A stretch of DNA of 64,000 nt from positions 475,901-539,900 of the forward strand of contig NZ_PZJM01000009.1 in NCBI RefSeq assembly GCF_003206045.1, given 5' to 3'. This document shows, one piece after another, positions 8,822 through 17,167 of the stretch (its first letter is position 1; the number at the start of each line of letters is the position of its first letter). Both the position numbers and the translations under genes were made by a program. The notes under the pieces are model-generated. The model ran no database searches, was not told the origin of the DNA, and saw only the letters and a program-made list of their open reading frames with translations. The DNA comes from Salinicola lusitanus. GTDB lineage: Bacteria; Pseudomonadota; Gammaproteobacteria; Pseudomonadales; Halomonadaceae.

Positions 8822-8871
8822 GAAGCTCTCCCGGAAGGGGTGGTTACCGTCCCACGGTTGCATGAAGTCAT

Positions 8872-8901
8872 ATGTCTAAAAATACGACATTGGTTTGTCG
8901 T
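8872..8901. promoter_or_regulatory. overlapping inverted repeats upstream of the gluconate permease
   Basis: Two dyads share one half-site: ATGTC (8872-8876) with GACAT (8886-8890), and ACGACA (8884-8889) with TGTCGT (8896-8901). The block is AT-rich and 50 bp before the permease start, so it is a plausible operator. No regulator gene is adjacent. Confidence 0.4.
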
Positions 8902-9060
8902 TCTCGCCCTCTGCTCGTTCGATGGCGCCGGAGGCTCGTCGCCTCCGTATCGGTGACGTGGTTTACTTACTACGTCGGTAGCCGGCGGGCTCGATAATTT
9001 GAACAATCCTCAGGTGCGATCAACACTTGAAGGGTCACCCTCATCGTCGGACAGCCAACC

Positions 9061-10638
9061 ATGTATCGCCAATGTTTTTATTTTCTGACGGCTGCGTTGA
9101 TCGCGGCCACTCTCGTCATCGGCATTTTCTGGCCCCCGCTACTGTGGTTGCTGCTTCTCTGGATACCGCTGGCCCTCGTCGGCTGGCGGGATCTGCGCTC
9201 GCCGCACAACGTGCTCTACAACTACCCGCTGATCGGTCATCTGCGCTATATGCTCGAGTTCGTGCGCCCGGAGCTCCGTCAATATTTCTTCGAATCCGAG
9301 ACCAGCGGCCGGCCGTTTTCGCGCGAGCAGCGCAACCTGATCAATGCGCGCGCCGACGGTACCGGGGATACCTCGCCGTTCGGCACCATCCGCGATGTCG
9401 ATGCGCCCGGCTACAACCTCTCCTACCACTCCATCCAGCCCGGCAAGGTGCCGGATGAGGCGCGCTGGATCACCATTGGCGGACCCCAATGTACCCGGCC
9501 CTATCGCTCGTCGCGGCTCAACATCTCGGCGATGAGTTTCGGCTCGCTCTCGGGCAACGCCATCGAGGCGATGAACCTGGGTGCCAAGCAGGGCGGCTTT
9601 GCCCACGACACTGGCGAGGGCGCGATCAGCCCCTATCACGAGAAGCATGGCGGCGATCTGATCTGGGAGCTGGGTACGGCCTACTTCGGCTGCCGCCACG
9701 ACAATGGCCGCTTCGACGCCGAGACGTTCCGAGAGAAGGCGTGCCGGGACCAGGTCAAGATGGTGGAGATCAAGATATCCCAGGGTGCCAAGCCCTCTCA
9801 TGGCGGGTTGCTGCCGGGGGCCAAGGTCAATCAGGAGATCGCCAGCACGCGCCAGATCGAGGCGGGGCAGGATTGCGCCTCCCCCTCTTCACACCCTGAA
9901 TTTTCCACCCCGCGCGAACTGATGGTGTTCGTCGCGCGCCTGCGTGAACTCAGCGATGGCAGGCCCGTCGGCATCAAGCTATGCCTGGGCAAGCGCAGCG
10001 AATTCCTGAGTATCTGCAAGGCGATGATCGAGACCGGCACGCTGGTCGATTTCATCGTCATCGATGGTGCCGAGGGCGGTACCGGGGCCGCGCCGCAGGA
10101 GTTCTCGGACAGTCTCGGCGTGTTCATCGACGACGCCGTGCCGTTCGTCGACAATGCCCTGCGCGGCGTCGGCCTGCGCGACAAGATCCGCCTCGTCGCC
10201 AGCGGCAAGGTGGCACTGGGCTACGACATGGTGGTCAAGACCGCGCTCGGCGCCGACATGTGCAACGCCGCGCGCCCGTTCATGTTCGCGGTCGGCTGCA
10301 TCCAGGCGCGTCGCTGCCATACCAACAAGTGCCCGACCGGGGTGGCGACCCAGGACCCCAAGCGCTCCCGGGCGATCAACGTGCCGGAAAAGGCCGAGCG
10401 GGTGGCCCGCTATCATCAGGCCACGCTGGATGGTTTCGCCGCGCTCACCGGCGCCATGGGGCTCTCGCACTTCGACGAGCTGACCCCGGACCACATTCGG
10501 CATCGCAGCGGTTACGCGCCGGCTCGCGGCTACAGCGATTTCGAAATGCCGGCGCTGGAGGCCGGCCAGTTGCTCGGCGACGACATGCCCGAGGTGTGGC
10601 AGGCCGAATGGCGGGCCGCCGGCGTGGATCGGTTCTAA
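9061..10638 (+). CDS. FMN-binding glutamate synthase family protein, membrane-anchored
   Basis: A 525-residue protein containing the FMN/iron-sulfur synthase domain of glutamate synthase without the amidotransferase domain. Two hydrophobic segments at about residues 7-42 (LTAALIAATLVIGIFWPP, LLWLLLLWIPLAL) predict an N-terminal membrane anchor. The synthase core includes ISAMSFGSLSGNAIEAMN, EISQGAKPSHGG-type residues (KISQGAKPSHGGLLPG), FIVIDGAEGGTGAAP and a 3Fe-4S motif C-x5-C-x4-C at Cys413, Cys419 and Cys424. This matches the archaeal-type GltB-like family (pfam Glu_synthase), whose physiological reaction is poorly defined. It is an isolated gene with no GltD partner nearby. Confidence 0.9.
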   Translation: MYRQCFYFLTAALIAATLVIGIFWPPLLWLLLLWIPLALVGWRDLRSPHNVLYNYPLIGHLRYMLEFVRPELRQYFFESETSGRPFSREQRNLINARADGTGDTSPFGTIRDVDAPGYNLSYHSIQPGKVPDEARWITIGGPQCTRPYRSSRLNISAMSFGSLSGNAIEAMNLGAKQGGFAHDTGEGAISPYHEKHGGDLIWELGTAYFGCRHDNGRFDAETFREKACRDQVKMVEIKISQGAKPSHGGLLPGAKVNQEIASTRQIEAGQDCASPSSHPEFSTPRELMVFVARLRELSDGRPVGIKLCLGKRSEFLSICKAMIETGTLVDFIVIDGAEGGTGAAPQEFSDSLGVFIDDAVPFVDNALRGVGLRDKIRLVASGKVALGYDMVVKTALGADMCNAARPFMFAVGCIQARRCHTNKCPTGVATQDPKRSRAINVPEKAERVARYHQATLDGFAALTGAMGLSHFDELTPDHIRHRSGYAPARGYSDFEMPALEAGQLLGDDMPEVWQAEWRAAGVDRF

Positions 10639-10646
10639 ACTCGCCT

Positions 10647-10680
10647 TGCCGTCGACCGACGCATGCTAGGCTCGACGGCA
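10647..10680. terminator. hairpin after the glutamate-synthase-like gene
   Basis: TGCCGTCGA (10647-10655) pairs with TCGACGGCA (10672-10680), loop 16 nt, between two same-strand genes. Without a T-run it is only a weak terminator candidate. Confidence 0.35.
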
Positions 10681-10702
10681 CCCTGATGGTCTGGAGAACG
10701 CC

Positions 10703-12862
10703 ATGCTTCGCTTCCCCCCTTATCGTTATCGCTCGGCCGATCCGGATATCGCCGGTTCGCCGGGCGAGGATCCGTATCGCTGGCTGGAAGCGGTCGACAG
10801 CCCAGAGGCGCTGGCCTGGGTCGAGGCGCAGAACCGGCGGACGCTTGCACGCTTCGAGGACGCCGAGTTCGACGCCTTGCAGACGGGATTGCGTCAGATT
10901 CTCGACGCCGACGACCGGATTCCGTTCGTGGTCAAGCGCGGCGAGCACTACTACAACTTCTGGCAGGACGCCGAGCACCCGCGCGGCCTGTGGCGGCGCA
11001 CCACGTGGGCGTCCTACCGCCAGTCACGGCCGGCGTGGGAAGTGCTGATCGACGTCGACGCGCTCAACGCGGCCGAGGGCGAGAACTGGGTCTGGCATGG
11101 CGCCAGTTGCCTGGAGCCGAAGACGCCGGACGCTCCCTGGGAGCGGGCGCTGGTATCACTCTCCCGCGGTGGCGCGGATGCCGACGTGACCCGCGAGTTC
11201 GACCTGATCGACAAGCGCTGGGTCGGGCACGACGGTCACGGCGAGGCCGGTTTCGAGCGCCCGGAGGCCAAGGGCGGCATGAGCTGGATCGATCGCGACA
11301 CGGTGTTCGTCTATACCGATTTCGGTGCGGACTCCCTGACCAGCTCCGGCTACCCGCGCTGCGTCAAGCGCTGGCGGCGGGGCGAGCCACTGAGTGCTGC
11401 CGAAACGCTGTTCGAGGCGGACCGCCAGGATCTGATGGCGCTGGCGTTCCATGACAGCACCCGCGGCTTCGAGCGCGATTTCATCCATCACGCCCTGGCC
11501 TTCTACGAGCAGCGCCTGATCGAGCTCATGCCCGACGGCGAGACCTTCCCCATCGAGGTGCCGCTGTCGGCGCAGGCTGTGGTGCATCGTGAGTGGTTGC
11601 TGGTGCATCTGCGCGACGACTGGCGACTCGAAGAGAACAACCGGAGTTTCCAAAGCGGCGCGCTGCTGGCGATCGACTACGACACCTTCAAGCGCGGTGG
11701 CCGGGATTTCACCATCCTGTTCACGCCGGATGCACACCGCTCGCTGGAAGGGTTCGAGTGGACGCGCCATTACCTGGTGCTGGATATCCTCGAGGACGTC
11801 AAGCACCGGCTGCAGGTGCTAACGCCGGGGCAGGGCGACGGCTGGTCGCCGCGTCCGCTGGCCGGCTTGCCCGCCACCGGCGAGATCGGCGTCGCGGCGG
11901 TGGACGACGAAGAGAGCGACGAGGTCTTTCTGATCGTCACCGACTATCTCACCCCGACATCGCTGTTGAAGATGGATCTGGCACGGACCCCGTCGGCTCG
12001 GCCGGAGAGCGACGCGGAAACGATCAAGCGCGCGCCGAGCTTCTTCGAGGCCGACGGCATGCAGGTGACGCAACGTTTCGCCACCAGCCTGGACGGCACG
12101 TCGATTCCCTATTTTCTGGTGCTGCCGGCGGATGTGGCGCGGGAGAGGCCGAATGCGCCCTTGCCGACGCTGCTCTACGGCTACGGCGGCTTCGAGATCT
12201 CGCTCACGCCGCACTACATCGCCGGGGCCGGGCGCAGCTGGCTTTCGCGCGGCGGCGCCTACGTGGTGGCCAATATCCGGGGCGGTGGCGAATATGGCCC
12301 GCGCTGGCATCGCGCCGCGCTCAAGGGCGAGCGCCACAAGGCCTTCGAGGATTTCGCCGCCGTCGCCGAAGATCTGGTGGCGACCGGCATCACCACCCCG
12401 CGTCAGTTGGGCATCCAGGGCGGTTCGAACGGGGGGCTGCTGGTCGGCAACATGATCACCCGCTATCCGGATCACTTCGCCGCCGCAGTGTGTGAAGTGC
12501 CGCTACTCGACATGCAGCGTTATCACCAGCTGCTGGCGGGCGCCTCGTGGATGGCCGAGTACGGCGATCCGGACAGCGACGACTGGGAGCGCTTCCTGAA
12601 GGACTACTCGCCCTATCACAACCTGCGCGAGGGCGTGGACTATCCGGCGGTGCTGTTCACCACCTCGACCCGCGACGACCGGGTCCACCCCGGCCACGCC
12701 CGCAAGATGATGGCGCGCATGGAAGCGATGAGCGCAGGGGACGTCTTCTACTACGAGAACACCGAAGGCGGCCACGGCGGCGCGGCGGACAACGCCCAGC
12801 GGGCGAAGCTGAGCGCGCTGGCGTGGCGGTTTCTGTGGGCTCGACTGGGCAAGGCCGGATAG
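10703..12862 (+). CDS. prolyl oligopeptidase family serine peptidase (S9)
   Basis: A 719-residue cytoplasmic peptidase of family S9A/S9B without a signal peptide. The N-terminus (DPYRWLEAVDSPEALAWVEAQN) and central beta-propeller are typical of prolyl oligopeptidase-like enzymes. The C-terminal alpha/beta-hydrolase domain has YGYGGFEISLTPHY, the nucleophile motif GGSNGG with Ser575, the acid in STRDDRVHPGHARK and the catalytic His in EGGHGGA. It is expected to cleave short peptides after proline or basic residues; specificity cannot be decided by eye. It is monocistronic and convergent with the amidohydrolase, with a strong hairpin at the junction. Confidence 0.92.
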   Translation: MLRFPPYRYRSADPDIAGSPGEDPYRWLEAVDSPEALAWVEAQNRRTLARFEDAEFDALQTGLRQILDADDRIPFVVKRGEHYYNFWQDAEHPRGLWRRTTWASYRQSRPAWEVLIDVDALNAAEGENWVWHGASCLEPKTPDAPWERALVSLSRGGADADVTREFDLIDKRWVGHDGHGEAGFERPEAKGGMSWIDRDTVFVYTDFGADSLTSSGYPRCVKRWRRGEPLSAAETLFEADRQDLMALAFHDSTRGFERDFIHHALAFYEQRLIELMPDGETFPIEVPLSAQAVVHREWLLVHLRDDWRLEENNRSFQSGALLAIDYDTFKRGGRDFTILFTPDAHRSLEGFEWTRHYLVLDILEDVKHRLQVLTPGQGDGWSPRPLAGLPATGEIGVAAVDDEESDEVFLIVTDYLTPTSLLKMDLARTPSARPESDAETIKRAPSFFEADGMQVTQRFATSLDGTSIPYFLVLPADVARERPNAPLPTLLYGYGGFEISLTPHYIAGAGRSWLSRGGAYVVANIRGGGEYGPRWHRAALKGERHKAFEDFAAVAEDLVATGITTPRQLGIQGGSNGGLLVGNMITRYPDHFAAAVCEVPLLDMQRYHQLLAGASWMAEYGDPDSDDWERFLKDYSPYHNLREGVDYPAVLFTTSTRDDRVHPGHARKMMARMEAMSAGDVFYYENTEGGHGGAADNAQRAKLSALAWRFLWARLGKAG

Positions 12863-12877
12863 GGCGTTGTTGCAATC

Positions 12878-12902
12878 GACTGCCGCCATCGCGGCGGCAG
12901 TC
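12878..12902. terminator. bidirectional hairpin between convergent genes
   Basis: GACTGCCGCC (12878-12887) and GGCGGCAGTC (12893-12902) form a perfect 10-bp stem with a 5-nt loop. It lies 16 bp after the peptidase stop and overlaps the stop codon of the converging amidohydrolase gene. Confidence 0.6.
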
Positions 12903-13833
12903 AGCCCGCCATGGCCGGCGCCGGGAGCCGATACCAGCGGACAGCGTTGTCGTGGAGGATCGGCTGGCGGGCGTCCGCTGCGGCATCGGCGATGGCCTGC
13001 TCGATCATGGCGAGCCAGGTCGCATAGCTGGCATTGAGTCCGGTAACCGGAAAGTTGCTGGCGAAGAGACAGCGTCGGGGCCCGAAGATACCGATCGTTT
13101 CGGCGAGCAGGGCGATATTCTGGCGCTCGTCCCAGTCAGCCATGGGGCTTCCCAGCTCCGAGAGCTTGACCGCGACATTGGGATTGGCCGCCAGCGCCTG
13201 CATCCCCTCGCGCCAGCTTGCCAGCCCCGGTTCGCTGTGATCCCAGGGCAGGCCGGTATGGTTGAGAATCACCCGCAGGTTCGGGGTGGCTTCCAGAGCC
13301 CTGGCAGCATCCGCGAGATGCCAGGCCGGCACCCGCAGATCCCATGACAGGTCGCGCTCTTCCAGCATTCGCAGCCCGCGGGCCCAGCCGGCATCCTGCA
13401 ATGAACCGGGCGCGCCGAGCGTATCGTCGTATCGGTCGGGGCGCGCGGCCGTCACCGGTTTGGCGCGCACGCCACGAAACAGCGGCGAATCCATCTGACG
13501 ATCGAGTTGCGTTTCGCAGGCCGGATCGGCGAAGGCCGCCCAACCCACCAGTGCCACCGGCAGCCCCTGCTGCTCGGACAGCCGCGTCAGCCAACGGGTC
13601 TCCACCTCCGGCGCCTGGCGAGTCGATTCGGCCTCGCAGTGCACCGTGCCCGCCAGGTGGTAGCCCGGGGGGATCAGCGCTCGGATGTCCGCCGGCAGGA
13701 ACGGCTGGCGAATGGCGGCGTAATCACCGAGGAAGAAGTGGTCGTCGATCTCATCCTCGAGCCATGGGTAGTGCACGCTGCCATCCAGCGCCCAGAAGTG
13801 GTGATGGCTATCGATCAGGAGCTGTTCGCTCAT
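12901..13833 (-). CDS. amidohydrolase family protein, sugar-lactonase type (COG3618)
   Basis: A 310-residue metal-dependent TIM-barrel hydrolase of the amidohydrolase-2 family. The opening LLIDSHHHFWAL carries the HxH metal motif. Further conserved stretches are GTVHCEAES, LRVILNHTGLP and the strand-8 Asp/Asn region CLFASNFPV. The closest characterised relatives are L-rhamnono- and L-fucono-1,4-lactonases and 2-pyrone-4,6-dicarboxylate lactonases. It is the last gene of a TRAP transporter operon (10 bp after dctM), so it probably acts on the imported organic acid or lactone. The catalytic Asp position usually seen in FASDFP reads FASNFP here. Confidence 0.85.
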   Translation of the reverse strand: MSEQLLIDSHHHFWALDGSVHYPWLEDEIDDHFFLGDYAAIRQPFLPADIRALIPPGYHLAGTVHCEAESTRQAPEVETRWLTRLSEQQGLPVALVGWAAFADPACETQLDRQMDSPLFRGVRAKPVTAARPDRYDDTLGAPGSLQDAGWARGLRMLEERDLSWDLRVPAWHLADAARALEATPNLRVILNHTGLPWDHSEPGLASWREGMQALAANPNVAVKLSELGSPMADWDERQNIALLAETIGIFGPRRCLFASNFPVTGLNASYATWLAMIEQAIADAAADARQPILHDNAVRWYRLPAPAMAG

Positions 13834-13843
13834 GGGGATGACC

Positions 13844-15124
13844 TCAGCTTGCCAGCCAGTAGAGCGGCATGGTGATGATTTGCGGGAACGCCACGAACAG
13901 CAGTAGCAGTACGACGTAGGCCGTGACGAAGGGCAGTACGCCCATGACCGCTTTCTCGAATTTGATCCGGCCCACGCTGGTGATGACGTTGAGCACGTTG
14001 CCCACCGGTGGCGTGATCAGGCCGATGGCGCAATTGAGTACGAACATGATGCCGAAGTAGACCGGGTCGATGCCGGCGATCTTGACGATCGGCATCAGGA
14101 TCGGCGTCAGCACCAGGATCGTCGGCGTCAGGTCCATCACCATGCCGACGATCAACACGATGGCCATGATCGCCAGCATCAGCAGGCGGGGATGGTCGGC
14201 CAGCGGCGCCAGCAGACCGGCCACCATCATTGGCAGCTGGGCGATGCTGATCAGCCAGGAGGCGACGCTGGCCGCCGCCACCAGGAACATCACCACGGCC
14301 GTGTTGCGCGCAGCCTGCGTCAGCACCTCATACAGCTCGGCGAGATTGAGCTCCCGGTAGATCAGGGTGGACACCAGCATGGCGTAGACCGCCGCGACCA
14401 CGCCGGCCTCGGTGGGGGTGAAAATGCCGGTCTTGATACCGCCGATGATGATCACTGGCAGCAGGATCGCCCAGAAGCTCTGGCGCAACGCAGCCAGCCG
14501 CTCGGCGCCGGACGCCTTCTCGGCGACCACCAGCGTTTCCTTGCGCGTGATGAACATCCACATCAGCACCAGGGTCGCGCCCATGATCAGCCCGGGCACG
14601 ATGCCGGCCAGGAACAGCTTGCTGATCGAGATGCTACCGGCCACCCCGATGATGATCAGCGGAATGGAGGGCGGGATGATCGGGGCGATGATGCCTCCCG
14701 CCGCCATCAGCCCGGCCGATCGACCCTGGGGGTAGCCTGCCTGGCGCATCATCGGCAACAGCATCGAACCCAGCGCCGCGGTATCGGCGACGGCCGAGCC
14801 GGACAGGCTGGCCATGACGATGGCGGCGAAGATGGCGACGAAGCCAAGCCCACCCTTGCGGTGCCCCACCAGGCTCATCGCCAGCAGCACGATGCGTTTC
14901 GACAGGCCGCCGCGCGACATCACCTCGCCGGCCACCAGGAAGAAGGGAATCGCCAGCAGCGTGTAGCTGTCGGCGCCATTGATCAGGTTCTGGGCCAGGA
15001 TCTGCGAATCGAACAGCCCCAGATGCAGCATCAGCACCACGGCGCTGACCAGCAGGGCGAAGGCGATCGGCAGGCTGAGCCCGATCGAGGCCAGCAGCGA
15101 GGCGAGAAACAGACCTATCGTCAT
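13844..15124 (-). CDS. TRAP transporter large permease subunit (DctM)
   Basis: A 426-residue inner-membrane protein with about 12 hydrophobic segments, the ion-coupled permease of a tripartite ATP-independent periplasmic transporter. It shows typical DctM stretches: AIPFFLVAGEVMSRGGLSKR, MASLSGSAVADTAALGSMLLP, GIIAPIIPPSIPLIIIG, GIFTPTEAGVVAAVYA and CAIGLITPPVGNVLNV. Its ATG overlaps the TGA of the small permease gene (ATGA at 15121-15124), giving a reliable start although the frame is open further upstream. Substrates of the family are carboxylates or sialic-acid-like anions. Confidence 0.95.
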   Translation of the reverse strand: MTIGLFLASLLASIGLSLPIAFALLVSAVVLMLHLGLFDSQILAQNLINGADSYTLLAIPFFLVAGEVMSRGGLSKRIVLLAMSLVGHRKGGLGFVAIFAAIVMASLSGSAVADTAALGSMLLPMMRQAGYPQGRSAGLMAAGGIIAPIIPPSIPLIIIGVAGSISISKLFLAGIVPGLIMGATLVLMWMFITRKETLVVAEKASGAERLAALRQSFWAILLPVIIIGGIKTGIFTPTEAGVVAAVYAMLVSTLIYRELNLAELYEVLTQAARNTAVVMFLVAAASVASWLISIAQLPMMVAGLLAPLADHPRLLMLAIMAIVLIVGMVMDLTPTILVLTPILMPIVKIAGIDPVYFGIMFVLNCAIGLITPPVGNVLNVITSVGRIKFEKAVMGVLPFVTAYVVLLLLFVAFPQIITMPLYWLAS

Positions 15125-15672
15125 GGTGCCATCTCCCGGCGGTCCGGCATCGACGTCAGCGGGGCAGGCAGCAGCAATCGCAGCGTCAGAATCAGCGACA
15201 TCAGAACCCCGGCGACCAGCCCGGCCAGATAGAAGACACCCACGGGGATGCCGCTGATCGGGGAGAGGTCGCTCCAGTTGAGCAGGGTCTGGGCGTAGCT
15301 GCCCTTGACCAGCATCAGACAGCAGACCAGCATCACCAGCGTCACCAGCCGCCGCAGCACGGCCTGGGCCCTGCCCGGCAGGCGATCCGAGAACGTCGTC
15401 ACGCTGAGGTGCTCGTGTCGCATCAGGCCCACGACGGTACCGAGAAAGATCACCCATACGAACAGGAACCGCGACAGCTCGACGCTGATCGAGATGCCGC
15501 TATTGAAGCCATAGCGCAGCACGACATTGGCGAACACCAGCGCGATCATTGCCACCAGTGCTAGCACCATCACCAGGTTGAGCACCTTTTCGGTGAGGTG
15601 CGACAAGCGACATAGCGTGGTCTGGAGCGAGCCATGGGGCGTGCGGACACTCGCTTGTGCCGGTCTGGACAT
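15121..15672 (-). CDS. TRAP transporter small permease subunit (DctQ)
   Basis: A 183-residue membrane protein with four predicted transmembrane segments (for example NLVMVLALVAMIALVFANVV and VSITVEL-like RFLFVWVIFLGTVVGL). It is typical of the DctQ subunit that pairs with DctM. Small permeases diverge quickly; the motif SVELSRFLFVWVIFLG followed by HLSV is the usual signature. It sits between dctP (59 bp upstream) and dctM (4-bp overlap). Confidence 0.92.
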   Translation of the reverse strand: MSRPAQASVRTPHGSLQTTLCRLSHLTEKVLNLVMVLALVAMIALVFANVVLRYGFNSGISISVELSRFLFVWVIFLGTVVGLMRHEHLSVTTFSDRLPGRAQAVLRRLVTLVMLVCCLMLVKGSYAQTLLNWSDLSPISGIPVGVFYLAGLVAGVLMSLILTLRLLLPAPLTSMPDRREMAP

Positions 15673-15731
15673 GATGGGCCTCTTATCGCAATCGGTGATC
15701 GATCGTGTTGGGCAGTCGCCGCGGCGCCGAT

Positions 15732-16742
15732 CTATTCCGTGCCGGGCCTTGCCGCCTCGATGGCCTCGATCAGCTCGCTGCCGTACTGCTCGGCGAAGCT
15801 GGCCTGTACCGGTGCGGCGACGATATCCCGCATCGAATCGCGATCCGGCTCCTCGACGATCTGCATGCCCTGCTGCTTGAGAAACTCGAGGTCGCCGGTC
15901 AGGCGTCGGGCGAGCTCCTCGCGCTCGAACTTCGCCGAGTCGATGGCGGCCTGGACCAGTAGTTGCTGGTTTTCCGGGCTCAAGCTCTCGAACTTGGCCT
16001 TGTTCATGACCAGGGGCGCCGCGGTATAGGCGTGCGCCGTGAGCGACAGGTAGTCCTGAACCTCATAGAAATTGGCCGAGCGGATCAGGCTGACCGGGTT
16101 CTCCTGCCCATCCACCGTGCGGGTCTCCAGCGCCGTGAACAGCTCGGTGAACGGCATCGGTGTCGGGTTGGCGCCGAGGGCCTTGAAAGCGGCGATATGG
16201 GCCGGGTTGGGCGTGGTGCGCAGCGTCAGTCCCTTGATGTCGTCCGCGTTCTCCACCGGGTGTCGGGAGTTGGTCAGGTTGCGAAAGCCGATCTCCCAGA
16301 ACGCCAGTCCCTTGAGGTCGTGATCGCCGAGCCTGGCGAGCAGGGATTGACCGATATCGCCATCCAGCACGGCATAGGCATGGGCGTAGTCGTCGAACAG
16401 AAACGGCAGGTCGAGCACGTTCAGCTCGCCGACCAGTCCGGTGTAGTAGGGGTTGCCGGTCAGTACGATATCGACCTGGCCGCCGCGGGCGCTGGCCACC
16501 AGGGCGGTGTCGCTGCCCAGCTGTCCGCTGGGGAAGACGCGGATCTGCAGGTCGCCACCGCTGCGCTCGTCGACGAGATCGGCAAAATGCTCCGCGGCGA
16601 GATGCTGGGCGTCCTCCACCGGATGGGTATGGGCGAAGTTGAGTGTCGTGGCGGCCTGGGCGCTGGCGAAGGGCACGAGCACCGTCGCAGCGGCCGTCAG
16701 GATAGCGAGAAGAGGGCGGGACGTTGGGTTCTGGACGGTCAT
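15732..16742 (-). CDS. TRAP transporter substrate-binding protein (DctP)
   Basis: A 336-residue periplasmic solute receptor. A signal peptide with hydrophobic core LLAILTAAATVLVPFASA ends at AQA before ATTLNFAHTHP. The start used avoids a 43-codon upstream extension that lacks signal-peptide character. DctP hallmarks are FPSGQLGSD, DLPFLFDDYAHAYAV, LAFWEIGFRNLTNSRHPV, GLTLRTTPNP and TALETRTVDGQENPVSLI. The arginine in LRTTPNP is the residue that usually binds the substrate carboxylate. It is first gene of the TRAP/amidohydrolase operon. Confidence 0.94.
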   Translation of the reverse strand: MTVQNPTSRPLLAILTAAATVLVPFASAQAATTLNFAHTHPVEDAQHLAAEHFADLVDERSGGDLQIRVFPSGQLGSDTALVASARGGQVDIVLTGNPYYTGLVGELNVLDLPFLFDDYAHAYAVLDGDIGQSLLARLGDHDLKGLAFWEIGFRNLTNSRHPVENADDIKGLTLRTTPNPAHIAAFKALGANPTPMPFTELFTALETRTVDGQENPVSLIRSANFYEVQDYLSLTAHAYTAAPLVMNKAKFESLSPENQQLLVQAAIDSAKFEREELARRLTGDLEFLKQQGMQIVEEPDRDSMRDIVAAPVQASFAEQYGSELIEAIEAARPGTE

Positions 16743-17167
16743 GCAGGCGATCTCCGATTGAGGGCATCCAGCTGACGCGTCGACCCAGCGATCAACACGC
16801 CGTGGCACGGTGGAAAGGCGCCGTGCCTGAAGAGATCGTTTTCGAAACCGGCGTGCGCTGTACCGAGACACCCCTGGCGCCGGGCGATATCGGCCAGAGA
16901 TGGACCCTCGCGGCCGCCGCTCCCTCGATGCTCTTCAAGAGAGAGATTGCGCCCAATCGATCAATGTATACATTATACGTTGGTCGCTTCGGAGCACCGG
17001 GGGCCTTAACCTTTAGTCCCGTCGGTTGCCGTCAGCGGCTATCGAAAGCGTGGGGATCGGGCGCCGCGACCGATCGCCCGAACTTCGGTTTCCCCGCCCC
17101 CTACAGATGAGACGTGGGCTGCGTCATACTGCGACCCATTCAATCTCTCTTTGGGAAGATCTGATCG
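16743..17167. other. 425-bp divergent intergenic region, TRAP operon / gshB
   Basis: No convincing gene is seen. It holds promoters for the TRAP operon (minus) and gshB (plus). The notable element is the perfect 12-bp palindrome AATGTATACATT at 16963-16974, 221 bp before dctP, sharing the GTATAC core with operators elsewhere in the window. gshB has GGAAG about 10 bp before its ATG. Confidence 0.5.
16963..16974. promoter_or_regulatory. GTATAC-core palindrome upstream of the TRAP operon
   Basis: AATGTATACATT, a perfect 12-bp palindrome in a locally AT-rich stretch, resembling operators of FCD-type GntR regulators (TTGTATACAA). Confidence 0.45.

Noticed and set aside
8929..8947. CGGAGGC/GCCTCCG hairpin between the gluconate permease and the glutamate-synthase-like gene
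   Set aside because: It lies between divergent promoters, where a terminator is not expected, has only 7 bp and no T-run.
13844..15457. A 537-codon frame suggesting a DctQ-DctM fusion
   Set aside because: Upstream codons are the dctQ gene read in another frame; DctQ is intact in its own frame and overlaps DctM by ATGA.
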